Assembly: GCA_025450405.1 (NCBI GenBank)
Contig: JANWHL010000264.1
Coordinates: 1 to 9,644 of the forward strand
Direction: 5' to 3'
Length of the DNA stretch: 9,644 nt
Origin: Ktedonobacterales bacterium
GTDB taxonomy: Bacteria > Chloroflexota > Ktedonobacteria > Ktedonobacterales > JADMIN01
The position numbers and the translations under genes are program-made. The notes under the pieces are model-generated. The model made no database searches, was not told where the DNA came from, and was given only the letters and a program-made list of their open reading frames with translations. Within the stretch, counting starts at the first letter, position 1. Each line of letters opens with the position of its first letter. This document shows, piece by piece, positions 1 through 6,136 of this stretch.

Positions 1-101
1 CCCGCCGAGAAAGGCCGCTCTAAGACAGATGCGGGATTCTTGGCCAACAGAAAGCCAATGTCCGGCGCGTTTGGCGCGCGGCACGTGAGCGTAATCAGCA
101 T
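1..101 (-). CDS. hen1: Hen1-like RNA 3'-terminal ribose 2'-O-methyltransferase, N-terminal fragment (runs off left edge)
   Basis: Only the first 33 codons are in the window. The peptide starts MLITLT, continues with APDIGFLLAKNPASV and ends near RPFSAG. From memory of the family, bacterial Hen1 proteins start MLLTIT, followed by PATDLGYLLxKxPxRxQ and a short FxLxFG strand, so the order and spacing match well. In bacteria Hen1 methylates the 2'-OH of the 3'-terminal ribose at a broken RNA end while its partner Pnkp heals and seals the break, which makes the repaired site resistant to the same ribotoxin. The ATG at 101-99 is preceded by GGGAGG about 11 bases upstream, a slightly long spacing. 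A SAM-dependent methyltransferase gene ends 101 bases upstream on the same strand and may be co-transcribed. The catalytic domain and any pnkp gene lie outside the window, so the call rests on about 33 residues. A longer overlapping open frame on this strand (from 188) has no recognisable sequence. Confidence 0.66.
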   Translation of the reverse strand, partial: MLITLTCRAPNAPDIGFLLAKNPASVLERPFSA

Positions 102-202
102 GTGTGGCGACGCCTCCCAGGCTCGCGCGCGTTGTGGCGGCATGCGTTGCCCGCAATCGCGACGGTCTCGTCACCCATTCTGGCCGCATGATTTGCGATT
201 TG

Positions 203-1165
203 TCAAGTGGCGCTTTGACCCGCGTCGCGCGAAGCCCGTGACTGGAACACCGCGCCCACCACGTCATACTCGCGGCCTGGGCGGTCTGCCGTCGGTGTCG
301 ATGCCAGCCAGCGCCAACGCTCCAACGGTCCGGCAACGCGGAACCTCGCCGCCAACTCCGCCCGCGGGTCCACCGTGTCGCGTGGGAGGACAGGAAGGGT
401 CTCACGGTCCGCGCGAGCGTGCGGACCTCGCGCGGGCGCGATGAGATGTCCGGTGACGTCGGTGGCGACGACTCCCGTTCCGCCGGGTGCGAGCAACGCC
501 GCGAGCAGATTGAGGTGTGCCAGAGCCACGCGACGGCGGAAATCGCGTGCGGCGGCCTGGTAGCGCGGATCAGCGTCTTGCTCGCCCACCAGCGCCGGAG
601 CGACCACAGCCATCACATCGAGGACATCGAGCAGCGGCAGACTGAACAATTGGGTCAGGGTCATCGTGCTCGCCACCAGGCCGAACGTTCCCAGACCGGC
701 CGCCAACTCCGGGGGATCCGGCACCGCGCACCGTGCGATGCAGTCCGCCGCGCCCGCGATCACCGCGGCGGGGCCAAGCCCGGCGAGGTCGGACCATGGC
801 TGTGTGCCGAGCAGTGCGCTCAGCTTTCCGCTCACGCCGCCTGTGATGTCCGCCACCACGGCCCGCACACGCGGCCGCAAGGCTGACGGCAGCTCATTGC
901 GGGCACGCTCCATACTGAGGGCGTCGAGGTCTACGAGCACTACGCGCGAGTGCGTCCGCGCCAGCAGCTCGAGAGGAATCTCGGTGCAGGCACCAGCTCC
1001 CACAATGATGGCCGAATGCGGTGTCCCCGGTGCGCGACCCCGCATTGCCCGGTCAAACAAGGAGGCTACGCGGCGCGGGTGCTCCGGGTTGTGGCGCTCG
1101 TACCAAACCCGGCGTCCGGGCCCCTGCGTGCGGGGATTCTCCAGGGCCAGTCGGTCTATCCGCAC
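203..1165 (-). CDS. class I SAM-dependent methyltransferase-like protein
   Basis: With the GTG start at 1165-1163 this is a 320-residue protein. Around residues 52-64 is a glycine-rich nucleotide-binding loop (IIVGAGACTEIPL). It is followed by a strand ending in acidic residues at 77-81 (LVDLD) and a further VVADITG strand at 103-109, which is the classic motif I/II/III layout of a Rossmann-fold methyltransferase. Later segments, LVASTMTLTQLF (163-174) and LLAPGGTGVVATDV (224-237), fit the strand 4 and strand 5 region. The N-terminal YERHNPEHPRRVASLFDR stretch looks conserved but I cannot name the subfamily or substrate. The frame stays open upstream to 1270, where only TTG and GTG codons offer starts. 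The chosen GTG has AGAGAGG about 11 bases upstream and sits just before the first conserved-looking segment, so the start is uncertain. The gene lies upstream of the Hen1-like gene on the same strand, and a functional link between them is unproven. Confidence 0.72.
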   Translation of the reverse strand: MRIDRLALENPRTQGPGRRVWYERHNPEHPRRVASLFDRAMRGRAPGTPHSAIIVGAGACTEIPLELLARTHSRVVLVDLDALSMERARNELPSALRPRVRAVVADITGGVSGKLSALLGTQPWSDLAGLGPAAVIAGAADCIARCAVPDPPELAAGLGTFGLVASTMTLTQLFSLPLLDVLDVMAVVAPALVGEQDADPRYQAAARDFRRRVALAHLNLLAALLAPGGTGVVATDVTGHLIAPARGPHARADRETLPVLPRDTVDPRAELAARFRVAGPLERWRWLASTPTADRPGREYDVVGAVFQSRASRDAGQSAT

Positions 1166-1227
1166 GGATTGGCCCGCCTCTCTTCTGCTATGCAAGCCGT
1201 TGCGGACGGTGCCCGAGCGAACGCCCC

Positions 1228-1256
1228 TTGACACGATGCAATCGGCCGTGTACCAT
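1228..1256 (+). promoter_or_regulatory. sigma70-type promoter (TTGACA-N17-TACCAT) pointing right
   Basis: A perfect -35 box TTGACA (1228-1233) is separated by exactly 17 bases from TACCAT (1251-1256), a 4/6 match to the -10 consensus. It would start transcription near 1263 towards the DUF3311/symporter genes, giving a leader of about 470 bases unless the small ORF at 1439 is real. A short dyad, ACACG at 1231-1235 and CGTGT at 1247-1251, lies across the spacer and could be an operator; this is speculative. Confidence 0.5.
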
Positions 1257-1360
1257 TGCTCCAAATACAACTGTTCAGCTACGACCTAATTCGCGTCCGG
1301 CATGTCCGCACGGGGCCACCGGCCCTCCGCGCGACACCCCGTCGTTTAAGCGGCACCGAT

Positions 1361-1396
1361 CTTGCCGACCTCCATAGCCTTGCCGAACTCCATAGC
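1361..1396. repeat. 18-bp tandem direct repeat, two copies
   Basis: The unit CTTGCCGACCTCCATAGC at 1361-1378 is followed directly by a second copy at 1379-1396 that differs at one base (C to A at the ninth position). In the plus frame that is open here it would encode LADLHS-LAELHS. The copies are adjacent with no spacer, so replication slippage is the simplest origin; a paired binding site is also possible. Confidence 0.75.
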
Positions 1397-1438
1397 TACG
1401 TAGTCCATAACCGCCCTGGTGATCAAAGGATGGCGGCC

Positions 1439-1705
1439 ATGGTCCACGGTGTCAGCATCGCAGCGGACTCAATGCTCCTACTCGCGGAGTATCCCACCTC
1501 CATCCCCCGCGGCACAGCCACCTTCGGCGTCATCCGCACCGCGCCACGCGGGCGCCACACGGGCGCTATTCCCAACTGGTACGGCAAGCATCTTGCGCCC
1601 ATCTATGTAGCGTATCGACCCCTCGCCCGCACCGGTCCACGTCAGTCCGCGTCAGACCGTGCGCGTCGGTACCATTGCCCGCTTGGGGCGGGCAGTGCCG
1701 AATAA
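1439..1705 (+). CDS. possible small ORF of unknown function (88 aa)
   Basis: This is a low-confidence candidate. A plus-strand frame open from 1256 to a TAA at 1703-1705 has an internal ATG at 1439 with AAAGGA (1425-1430) eight bases upstream. Part of it (roughly 1480-1610) uses GC-ending codons like real genes nearby and encodes segments such as IPRGTATFGVIR and WYGKHLAPIYVAYR, but I recognise no family. An ATG at 1430 in the same frame is an alternative start. It lies downstream of the promoter at 1228 and ends 25 bases before the DUF3311 start. It may be a decayed gene, a leader ORF or chance coding. Confidence 0.22.
   Translation: MVHGVSIAADSMLLLAEYPTSIPRGTATFGVIRTAPRGRHTGAIPNWYGKHLAPIYVAYRPLARTGPRQSASDRARRYHCPLGAGSAE
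1673..1697 (+). promoter_or_regulatory. hairpin in the leader of the transporter operon
   Basis: Bases 1673-1682 (CATTGCCCGC) pair with 1688-1697 (GCGGGCAGTG) to form a 10-bp stem with one G-U pair and a 5-base loop. It lies 33 bases upstream of the DUF3311 start codon and just ahead of its ribosome binding site. No T-run follows, so it is not a standard intrinsic terminator. It could end an upstream transcript, stabilise the mRNA or affect translation. Confidence 0.4.
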
Positions 1706-1730
1706 ACCAGTCGGTGAAAGGAGCACCAGC

Positions 1731-1937
1731 ATGCGGAATGGCACCGACACAGGCCGGAAGAGGAATCAGTGGGTCCTCTGGCTCCTGATCATCCCTTTCA
1801 TCGCCACCCTGTGGGTTCCGTTCTACGCGGCCCCTCAGCCCGCGATCGGCGGCGTCCCGTACTTTTACTGGTATCAATTCCTGTGGGTGATCATCACCGC
1901 CGTCTTGACGGCCATCGTGTACTTCATCACGCGCTAG
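1731..1937 (+). CDS. DUF3311 small membrane protein (symporter partner)
   Basis: This 68-residue protein has two predicted membrane helices, about residues 14-33 (VLWLLIIPFIATLWVPFY) and 48-66 (YQFLWVIITAVLTAIVYF). The linking segment with PAIGGVPYFYWYQ is the typical DUF3311 signature. DUF3311 proteins are commonly encoded immediately before a sodium:solute symporter of the MctP/YhjB type and are presumed to be small accessory subunits; their exact role is not established. The ATG at 1731 is favoured over upstream in-frame starts because AAAGGAG lies at 1718-1724, six bases before it, and upstream residues lack family resemblance. The symporter gene starts 63 bases downstream on the same strand, so the two very likely form one operon. 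Confidence 0.88.
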   Translation: MRNGTDTGRKRNQWVLWLLIIPFIATLWVPFYAAPQPAIGGVPYFYWYQFLWVIITAVLTAIVYFITR

Positions 1938-2000
1938 CGGACACCACGCGGCATGGCCGTGCGGATTCGTCCTGGACGTCCAGAAGAAGAGGAGTCCTCC

Positions 2001-3566
2001 ATGCCCAAGCTCGATTGGGTGGCGCTCACCGTCTTCATCGTTCTGTTCATTGGTGTCACCGCGGTCGGTTTCATCGCGGCCCGTTGGCGCAAGGGCGATC
2101 TAAATCTCCTGCATGAATGGGGTCTCGCGGGCAGCCGCTTCGGCACCCTCGTAACGTGGTTCCTGCTGGGCGGCGACCTATATACCGCCTACACGTTCGT
2201 CGCGGTGCCTGGTCTGGCGTTCGCGAAAGGCGCGCTCGCCTTCTTCGCGATGCCGTACACCATTATCACCTACCCATTGGTCTTCCTGTTCATGCCGCGG
2301 CTCTGGGCGGTGTCTCGCAAACGTGGGTATCTGACAGCCGCGGACTTCGTCCGCGGGCGCTTCGACAGCCACTGGCTGGCACTGGCGGTCGCCCTCACCG
2401 GCATCCTGGCCACGATGCCCTACATCGCCCTCCAGCTCTACGGCATGGAGGTCTCGATCTTCGAGTTGGGCATTAACCCTGAGATTGCCCTCCTCGTGGC
2501 CTTTGTCATTCTGGCGGCGTACACCTTCGTCAGCGGCCTTCGCGCACCGGCGCTCATTGCCATCGTGAAAGACTGCATGATTTGGATCGCCGTCATTGTC
2601 TGCGTCATCTACATCCCGATTCAGCTTGGTGGCTACGGCCACATCTTCGCGCTTGCACAGCAGCACTTTGTCGCGGCCAACGCGAAGAGCACCACCGGCC
2701 CGGTCGGCTCCATCTTCCTGGGGACGTCGGCGTCGCAGGTCGCGTTCTCCACGCTGGCGCTGGGCTCCGCCCTCGCCTTGTTCATGTACCCACATGCCGT
2801 CACCGGCGTGCTCGCCTCCAAGAGTGGGACGGTGGTCAAGCGCAATATGGCGCTGCTGCCGATTTACTCATTCATGCTCGGCCTGATCGCGCTGCTGGGG
2901 TACTTCGCGCTCGCCGCGGGCGTCAAGCCAGACCCCATCTACAAGACCAACATCGCCGTGCCGGGCTTGATTCACCTCATGTTTCCGTCGTGGTTCGCCG
3001 GCTTCGCCTACGCGGCCATCACCATTGGCGCACTTGTCCCCGCCTCGGTGATGTCGATCGCCGCGGCCAACCTCTTCACGCGCAACATCTACAAGGAGTA
3101 CTTCCGCCGCGGGGCCTCCGACCGGGAGGAATCGAATACCGCGAAGACAGCCTCGCTGGTGGTCAAACTTGGCGCCCTCGGGTTCGTCCTGATCCCCGGC
3201 GCCACGCTCTACGCGATAAACCTCCAGTTGCTCGGGGGTGTGTGGATTCTGCAGATCTTCCCAGCGCTGGTGTTCGGCCTGTACACACGCTGGTTCAATC
3301 GCTGGGCATTGCTCATTGGTTGGGCGGTAGGTATGGTCGCGGGCACGTGGATGGCGGCGTCCGTCAACTTCGCGTCCACCTTCACGTTGACGTTCGGCGG
3401 CCACGCATATCCCGTCTACACCGCGCTGATCGCGTTCATCCTGAATGTCGTCGTCGCCGCGGTGTTCACCCTCATGTTCTCCGCCGTCAAGGTGTCCAAT
3501 GGCCAGGATGCCACCGTTCTCGCCGACTACGAAGATCTCGCCCCAGCTGGTGTGACCGCCAGCTGA
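2001..3566 (+). CDS. sodium:solute symporter family permease, MctP-like (monocarboxylate/organic acid uptake)
   Basis: This is a 521-residue, strongly hydrophobic protein with about 13 membrane segments, the usual size for the SSS family. Characteristic stretches include WFLLGGDLYTAYTFVAVPG (53-71), YLTAADFVRGRF (110-121), the helix region from MPYIALQLYGME (139-150), FVSGLRAPALIAIVKD (176-191), and IGALVPASVMSIAAANLFTRN (342-362). The last corresponds to the TM8 region that helps form the sodium site in this fold. The pattern resembles the MctP/YhjB branch, which takes up lactate, pyruvate or related carboxylates with sodium or protons; the substrate here is inferred. The ATG at 2001 is chosen because AGAGGAG lies just ahead (1988-1994, six bases before the ATG), whereas the earlier in-frame ATG at 1953 would add 16 charged residues without a good ribosome site. 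The tail after residue 497 is a short cytoplasmic acidic stretch. A hairpin follows the stop. Confidence 0.9.
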   Translation: MPKLDWVALTVFIVLFIGVTAVGFIAARWRKGDLNLLHEWGLAGSRFGTLVTWFLLGGDLYTAYTFVAVPGLAFAKGALAFFAMPYTIITYPLVFLFMPRLWAVSRKRGYLTAADFVRGRFDSHWLALAVALTGILATMPYIALQLYGMEVSIFELGINPEIALLVAFVILAAYTFVSGLRAPALIAIVKDCMIWIAVIVCVIYIPIQLGGYGHIFALAQQHFVAANAKSTTGPVGSIFLGTSASQVAFSTLALGSALALFMYPHAVTGVLASKSGTVVKRNMALLPIYSFMLGLIALLGYFALAAGVKPDPIYKTNIAVPGLIHLMFPSWFAGFAYAAITIGALVPASVMSIAAANLFTRNIYKEYFRRGASDREESNTAKTASLVVKLGALGFVLIPGATLYAINLQLLGGVWILQIFPALVFGLYTRWFNRWALLIGWAVGMVAGTWMAASVNFASTFTLTFGGHAYPVYTALIAFILNVVVAAVFTLMFSAVKVSNGQDATVLADYEDLAPAGVTAS

Positions 3567-3600
3567 TTCCTCTGGCTCCTCCAGCGACGCCGTGACCACC

Positions 3601-3631
3601 GCCGGGTCGGCCCATCGCGGGCCGACCCGGC
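3601..3631 (+). terminator. GC-rich hairpin after the symporter gene
   Basis: A perfect 13-bp stem, GCCGGGTCGGCCC (3601-3613) with its complement at 3619-3631, closes a 5-base loop (ATCGC). It starts 34 bases after the symporter stop. No T-tract follows, so termination would be of the stem-only type or Rho-assisted. Its position between two transcription units supports a terminator role. Confidence 0.6.
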
Positions 3632-3632
3632 G

Positions 3633-3641
3633 TGCTATAGT
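3633..3641 (+). promoter_or_regulatory. extended -10 promoter for the sua5 gene
   Basis: TGCTATAGT is an extended -10 element (TGn plus TATAGT, a 5/6 match). The -35 position falls inside the preceding hairpin and has no match to TTGACA, which is tolerated at extended -10 promoters. Transcription would start near 3648, about 49 bases before the ATG at 3697. Confidence 0.5.
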
Positions 3642-3696
3642 CCGCTGGTGAGCGGCACGCGCATGAACCTCACACTGCCGCAGTGGCGGGACCATC

Positions 3697-4881
3697 ATGA
3701 CCGATCCCGATCTCGACCAACCAGGCGCCCACACGGCAGGCGAGTCTTCGTCAGGGCATGTGCGCACGCTCGTACTGCGCGCCGCCGACCCCACAGCGGA
3801 CCGCGCGGCGATCGAACGCGCGGCCGCTCTGCTGCGCGCGGGGGAGTTAGTGGCTTTCCCCACGGAAACGGTGTACGGGCTGGGCGCGGACGCCACGCGG
3901 CCCGAGGCCGCCGCTCGCGTCTTCGCGGCCAAGGAACGGCCACTCAACGACCCCCTGATTGTGCACCTGGCACACGCGCGCGATCTCCCATCCGTCGCGC
4001 GCCTGGACTCCGCGCTCGCCGCCGTGGTGCGGATCCTGTCGGCACGCTTCTGGCCTGGCCCGCTCACCCTCGTCCTCCCCCGCGGGGACGCCATTGCGCC
4101 CGTCGTCACGGCCGGTGGTGACACGGTCGGCGTGCGCGTGCCGGCGCACCCGGTCGCGTGCGCGCTGATCGACGCCGCCGGTGTGCCGGTGGCCGCGCCC
4201 AGTGCCAATCGCTTCATGCACACCAGTCCGACGAGCGCCACGCACGTCCTGGCGGACCTGAATGGCCGCATCGCGTGCATCCTCGATGGCGGACCGTCCT
4301 CGGTGGGAGTGGAGTCCACGGTCCTGGACATGACCACGAAGCCGCCGAGATTGCTCCGGCCAGGTGCCGTCACCCTCGAAGCGCTGCGCGCCGTCCTGGG
4401 GATCGTCGACCCGCCCGCGGACGCCGCGCCGGAGCCCGACGCTGGCCATGCGACATCCGCGACCACGCCTGACCAGCCGCCCGATGACAGGTCGCTCAAA
4501 CGCGCGCCGGGCCAGTTTGAGCGCCACTACGCCCCCCGTGCCTCGCTCGAGGTCTGGGACGGGGATGGACCCGCCGCGCAATCGGCTCTCCTTGAACGCG
4601 CACGCTCAGCCATTGCCGCCGGCGAGCGCGTCGGCGCGCTCGTGCCTGACGATGAGGCTCAGGCGCTCAGGGAATCGGGAGCGCATGTGTTCGCGCTGGG
4701 GCCCGCGGGCGACCTCGCGGCGATCGCTCGCCACCTGTACGCCGGCCTCAGGGACCTCGATGAACAGGCGGTGGATCGCATTGTCGCGCACACCTTCGGC
4801 CAGACCGGACTAGGTCTGGCGGTCCGCGATCGTCTCCGCCGCGCGGCAGGTGGCCGGTTCGTGACGGAACCCCACCGCTAA
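3697..4881 (+). CDS. L-threonylcarbamoyladenylate synthase, Sua5 type
   Basis: The 394-residue product is a two-domain Sua5 protein. It makes threonylcarbamoyl-AMP from threonine, bicarbonate and ATP, the first step of t6A37 modification of ANN-decoding tRNAs, in the cytoplasm. The N-terminal YrdC domain (about 22-235) shows GELVAFPTETVYGLGADAT (49-67), KERPLNDPLIVHL (79-91), FWPGPLTLVLPRG (118-130), VGVRVPAHP (144-152), PSANRFMHTSPTSATHV (168-184), DGGPSSVGVESTVLD (197-211) and LLRPGAVT (219-226). A proline-rich variable linker (239-268) leads to the domain-joining APGQFERHYAP (270-280), equivalent to the family's SPGMxYxHYAP, and then the C-terminal Sua5 domain (about 284-385). The SAN-to-SPT segment reads RFMHT where many homologs have a glycine-containing stretch. 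The ribosome site is weak (GGCGGGA 6-12 bases before the ATG). It has its own promoter and converges with the zinc-finger gene downstream. Shorter TsaC proteins lack the C-terminal domain, so Sua5 is the better name. Confidence 0.93.
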   Translation: MTDPDLDQPGAHTAGESSSGHVRTLVLRAADPTADRAAIERAAALLRAGELVAFPTETVYGLGADATRPEAAARVFAAKERPLNDPLIVHLAHARDLPSVARLDSALAAVVRILSARFWPGPLTLVLPRGDAIAPVVTAGGDTVGVRVPAHPVACALIDAAGVPVAAPSANRFMHTSPTSATHVLADLNGRIACILDGGPSSVGVESTVLDMTTKPPRLLRPGAVTLEALRAVLGIVDPPADAAPEPDAGHATSATTPDQPPDDRSLKRAPGQFERHYAPRASLEVWDGDGPAAQSALLERARSAIAAGERVGALVPDDEAQALRESGAHVFALGPAGDLAAIARHLYAGLRDLDEQAVDRIVAHTFGQTGLGLAVRDRLRRAAGGRFVTEPHR

Positions 4882-4939
4882 CGAGCTCGGCAAGGGACTT
4901 GCGCCGCGTCGTCCGGTGCGCTCCACAGCTCACGGCCAG

Positions 4940-5389
4940 CTAGTGTGCCGCGAAATGAGTCTCACGCCGTGCCTGGCAATTGACGCACAGGGTCGCCGCC
5001 GGGACGATTTCGAGCCGGCGAGGCGGAATCGTTCGCCCACAGTCCTCGCAAATCCCGTATTGTCCGGCGTCGGCTCGGTGCAGCGCGTGCTCCAGCGCCC
5101 GCATCTCGCGACGCACCAGCGCTCGGCGTGCCGCGACACTCTGGGCCGCTTGTTGGTCTTGCGCGTCCTCGGCGAGATGATTGCTATACCCCGGCCGCCC
5201 GCTCTCCACGTCATCTTCCGCAAGCGCGGTGAGATGCGCCGTGAGGTCGTCCAGAGCTTCTACTAATCGCGTCCGGTGATCGGCTGTGGTCGGGAAATTT
5301 CCCACCTCGCCGAGCGCATCGCCTCGCCAATTGACGGTGCCCGCGCTCCGTACACGTCCGCCGTCGCGTTCAACAGGTAGTGCTTCCAT
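4940..5389 (-). CDS. DksA/TraR-type C4 zinc-finger protein
   Basis: With the ATG at 5389 the product has 149 residues. The C-terminus carries a four-cysteine zinc finger, C114-x2-C117-x17-C135-x2-C138 (CEDCGRTIPPRRLEIVPA then CVNC), matching the DksA/TraR family. It is preceded by a helical region (about 38-105) with the heptad-like ALRRA/EHAL patterns expected of the family coiled coil, including HLAEDAQDQQ. DksA proteins enter the RNA polymerase secondary channel and tune initiation with ppGpp, but many short family members have unknown roles, so the function is inferred only at family level. The frame continues upstream without a stop to 5749. ATG codons at 5503, 5548 and 5554 are alternatives, and the last two lie close behind the extended -10 at 5592. 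I prefer 5389 for family-like length and a modest GGGATGGGA upstream, with low certainty. The gene converges with sua5; no clear terminator lies between them. Confidence 0.82.
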   Translation of the reverse strand: MEALPVERDGGRVRSAGTVNWRGDALGEVGNFPTTADHRTRLVEALDDLTAHLTALAEDDVESGRPGYSNHLAEDAQDQQAAQSVAARRALVRREMRALEHALHRADAGQYGICEDCGRTIPPRRLEIVPAATLCVNCQARRETHFAAH

Positions 5390-5591
5390 GACGTCAATCC
5401 CATCCCTTTCGTCTGAGTGGTCCAGGGCGCACGAATCGCTGCCGTGTTCCTGTTTCCGCTCATCACGGGCGAGTTGTTGTGCTTTCCGCGCGCTGCCCGC
5501 CATCGAGGTAGAGCGCGAGGGCACGGTGACCAATGTTCCGCGCGTCATATGCATGATTCGGGCCGCGCCCCCCAGACCATCAAGGCACGCG

Positions 5592-5600
5592 ATGATAACA
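5592..5600 (-). promoter_or_regulatory. extended -10 promoter for the zinc-finger gene
   Basis: Read on the minus strand, 5600-5592 is TGTTATCAT, an extended -10 (TGn plus TATCAT, 5/6). No good -35 box is present 16-18 bases upstream. Transcription would start near 5584, about 30 bases before the ATG pair at 5554/5548 and about 195 before the ATG at 5389. If it is the true promoter it slightly favours a longer protein. Confidence 0.42.
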
Positions 5601-5690
5601 GGGCGGTGAACGCGGGCCGGGAACGCTCTGGCCCTGGAAGAACTCGGTCCGTGCAATGCCGGTGGATACGGCGACTCTGCCGGATTCGAC

Positions 5691-5730
5691 ATACCGAAGG
5701 GGCGCCCATCTGGACGCCCCCTAGAGGTAT
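5691..5730 (-). terminator. two-tier hairpin after the membrane protein gene
   Basis: An inner stem GGGGCG/CGCCCC (5699-5704 with 5715-5720) is extended by a 2-bp pairing past one mismatch and closed by a tetraloop. It is framed by an outer stem ATACC/GGTAT (5691-5695 with 5726-5730). It begins 22 bases after the minus-strand stop at 5753. Only a short TT follows on the minus strand, so it is a probable but weak intrinsic terminator. Confidence 0.42.
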
Positions 5731-5752
5731 TGCCGAGGTCAAGCCACACGGC

Positions 5753-6136
5753 TCAATTCACCCACTGGTCGCTGTCGCGTTCGAGGCGGACCGATGCGTT
5801 GGCGGGCCGCGCCGCACGCTGCTGCAAGGTTGGTCCCTGTTGGTCGCCGCCACCCCGTTCGATGTACGCCGGCAGCATCAACGTGCCGCCGATAAAGAGG
5901 CCAGTGGCGATGATGACAAACGCCTTTGGGTCTGTTCCCAGGATGCTCGACGGCAGGTGTAGGCCAAGCGCGAGCTTCGACAGCACGACGCCACCCGACA
6001 CGGCGAGGCTCACCACGCCCGCCAGCAACCGCACGGCCGCGTATAACGGGCGCTCACGGCGCCCGGTGGCGAGACCAAAGTTGATCACGGTGGCGAGCAA
6101 GCCGATGGCCACGATGAAGTACCAGAAGGCCGTCAC
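5753..6136 (-). CDS. small three-helix membrane protein of unknown function
   Basis: The product is 127 residues long from a GTG start at 6136. That start is chosen because GAGAGGAG lies six bases upstream, a near-ideal ribosome site, and because upstream in-frame sequence is low-complexity and charged. Three membrane helices are predicted at about 3-25 (AFWYFIVAIGLLATVINFGLA), 31-54 and 72-92 (AFVIIATGLFIGGTLMLPAYI), followed by a hydrophilic tail of about 35 residues rich in Gln, Arg and Ala. The loop between helices 2 and 3 (LGLHLPSSILGTDPK) has no recognised motif. I do not recognise the family. The gene is divergent from ruvX and upstream of the zinc-finger gene on the same strand, but separated from it by a hairpin and a promoter, so it is probably a single-gene unit. 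Confidence 0.7.
   Translation of the reverse strand: MTAFWYFIVAIGLLATVINFGLATGRRERPLYAAVRLLAGVVSLAVSGGVVLSKLALGLHLPSSILGTDPKAFVIIATGLFIGGTLMLPAYIERGGGDQQGPTLQQRAARPANASVRLERDSDQWVN

Larger units (their letters stand above)
1166..1730. other. intergenic region between the methyltransferase and the transporter operon
   Basis: These 565 bases hold no gene I can support firmly. They contain the 5' open extension of the minus-strand methyltransferase (to 1270), the rightward promoter at 1228, an 18-bp tandem duplication at 1361-1396, a low-confidence small ORF at 1439-1705 and a hairpin at 1673-1697. Three CGTCAG/CGTCGG-like hexamers occur at 1640, 1650 and 1664. The methyltransferase promoter must also lie here, but I could not find convincing minus-strand -35/-10 boxes. 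Confidence 0.6.
5390..5752. other. region between the zinc-finger and membrane protein genes
   Basis: This stretch of 363 bases holds the extended -10 promoter at 5592-5600 and the hairpin at 5691-5730. It also holds the open upstream extension of the zinc-finger frame, whose part from 5503 to 5390 reads as a hydrophilic peptide with usual codon choice and may belong to that protein. I see no other gene here. Confidence 0.55.

Noticed and set aside
1..444. Plus-strand frame open from the left edge through 444
   Set aside because: It is antisense to the Hen1-like start and the methyltransferase C-terminus. The peptide is low-complexity Arg/Pro/Ser-rich without recognisable motifs.
419..1289. 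Two overlapping plus-strand open frames
   Set aside because: Both are antisense to the methyltransferase-like gene, which has coherent SAM-binding motifs and better codon use.
1640..1675. Second TACCATTGC occurrence (1670) as a promoter near the DUF3311 gene, with CGTCAG-like repeats upstream
   Set aside because: There is no -35 match 16-18 bases upstream, and the hexamer repeats are short and irregularly spaced, so chance is likely.
1566..1877. Minus-strand 103-codon frame crossing the DUF3311 gene
   Set aside because: It overlaps a well-supported DUF3311 gene with a strong ribosome site and has no recognisable sequence.
2868..4499. Open frame of 543 codons on the minus strand
   Set aside because: It lies antisense across the end of the symporter gene, the intergenic hairpin and promoter, and most of sua5, all of which have clear family motifs. 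Its translation is a Ser/Arg/Ala-rich composition typical of antisense frames in GC-rich DNA.
4882..4939. Possible terminator between the convergent sua5 and zinc-finger genes
   Set aside because: Only 4-bp complementary pairs could be found in this 58-base gap, with no T-run on either strand.
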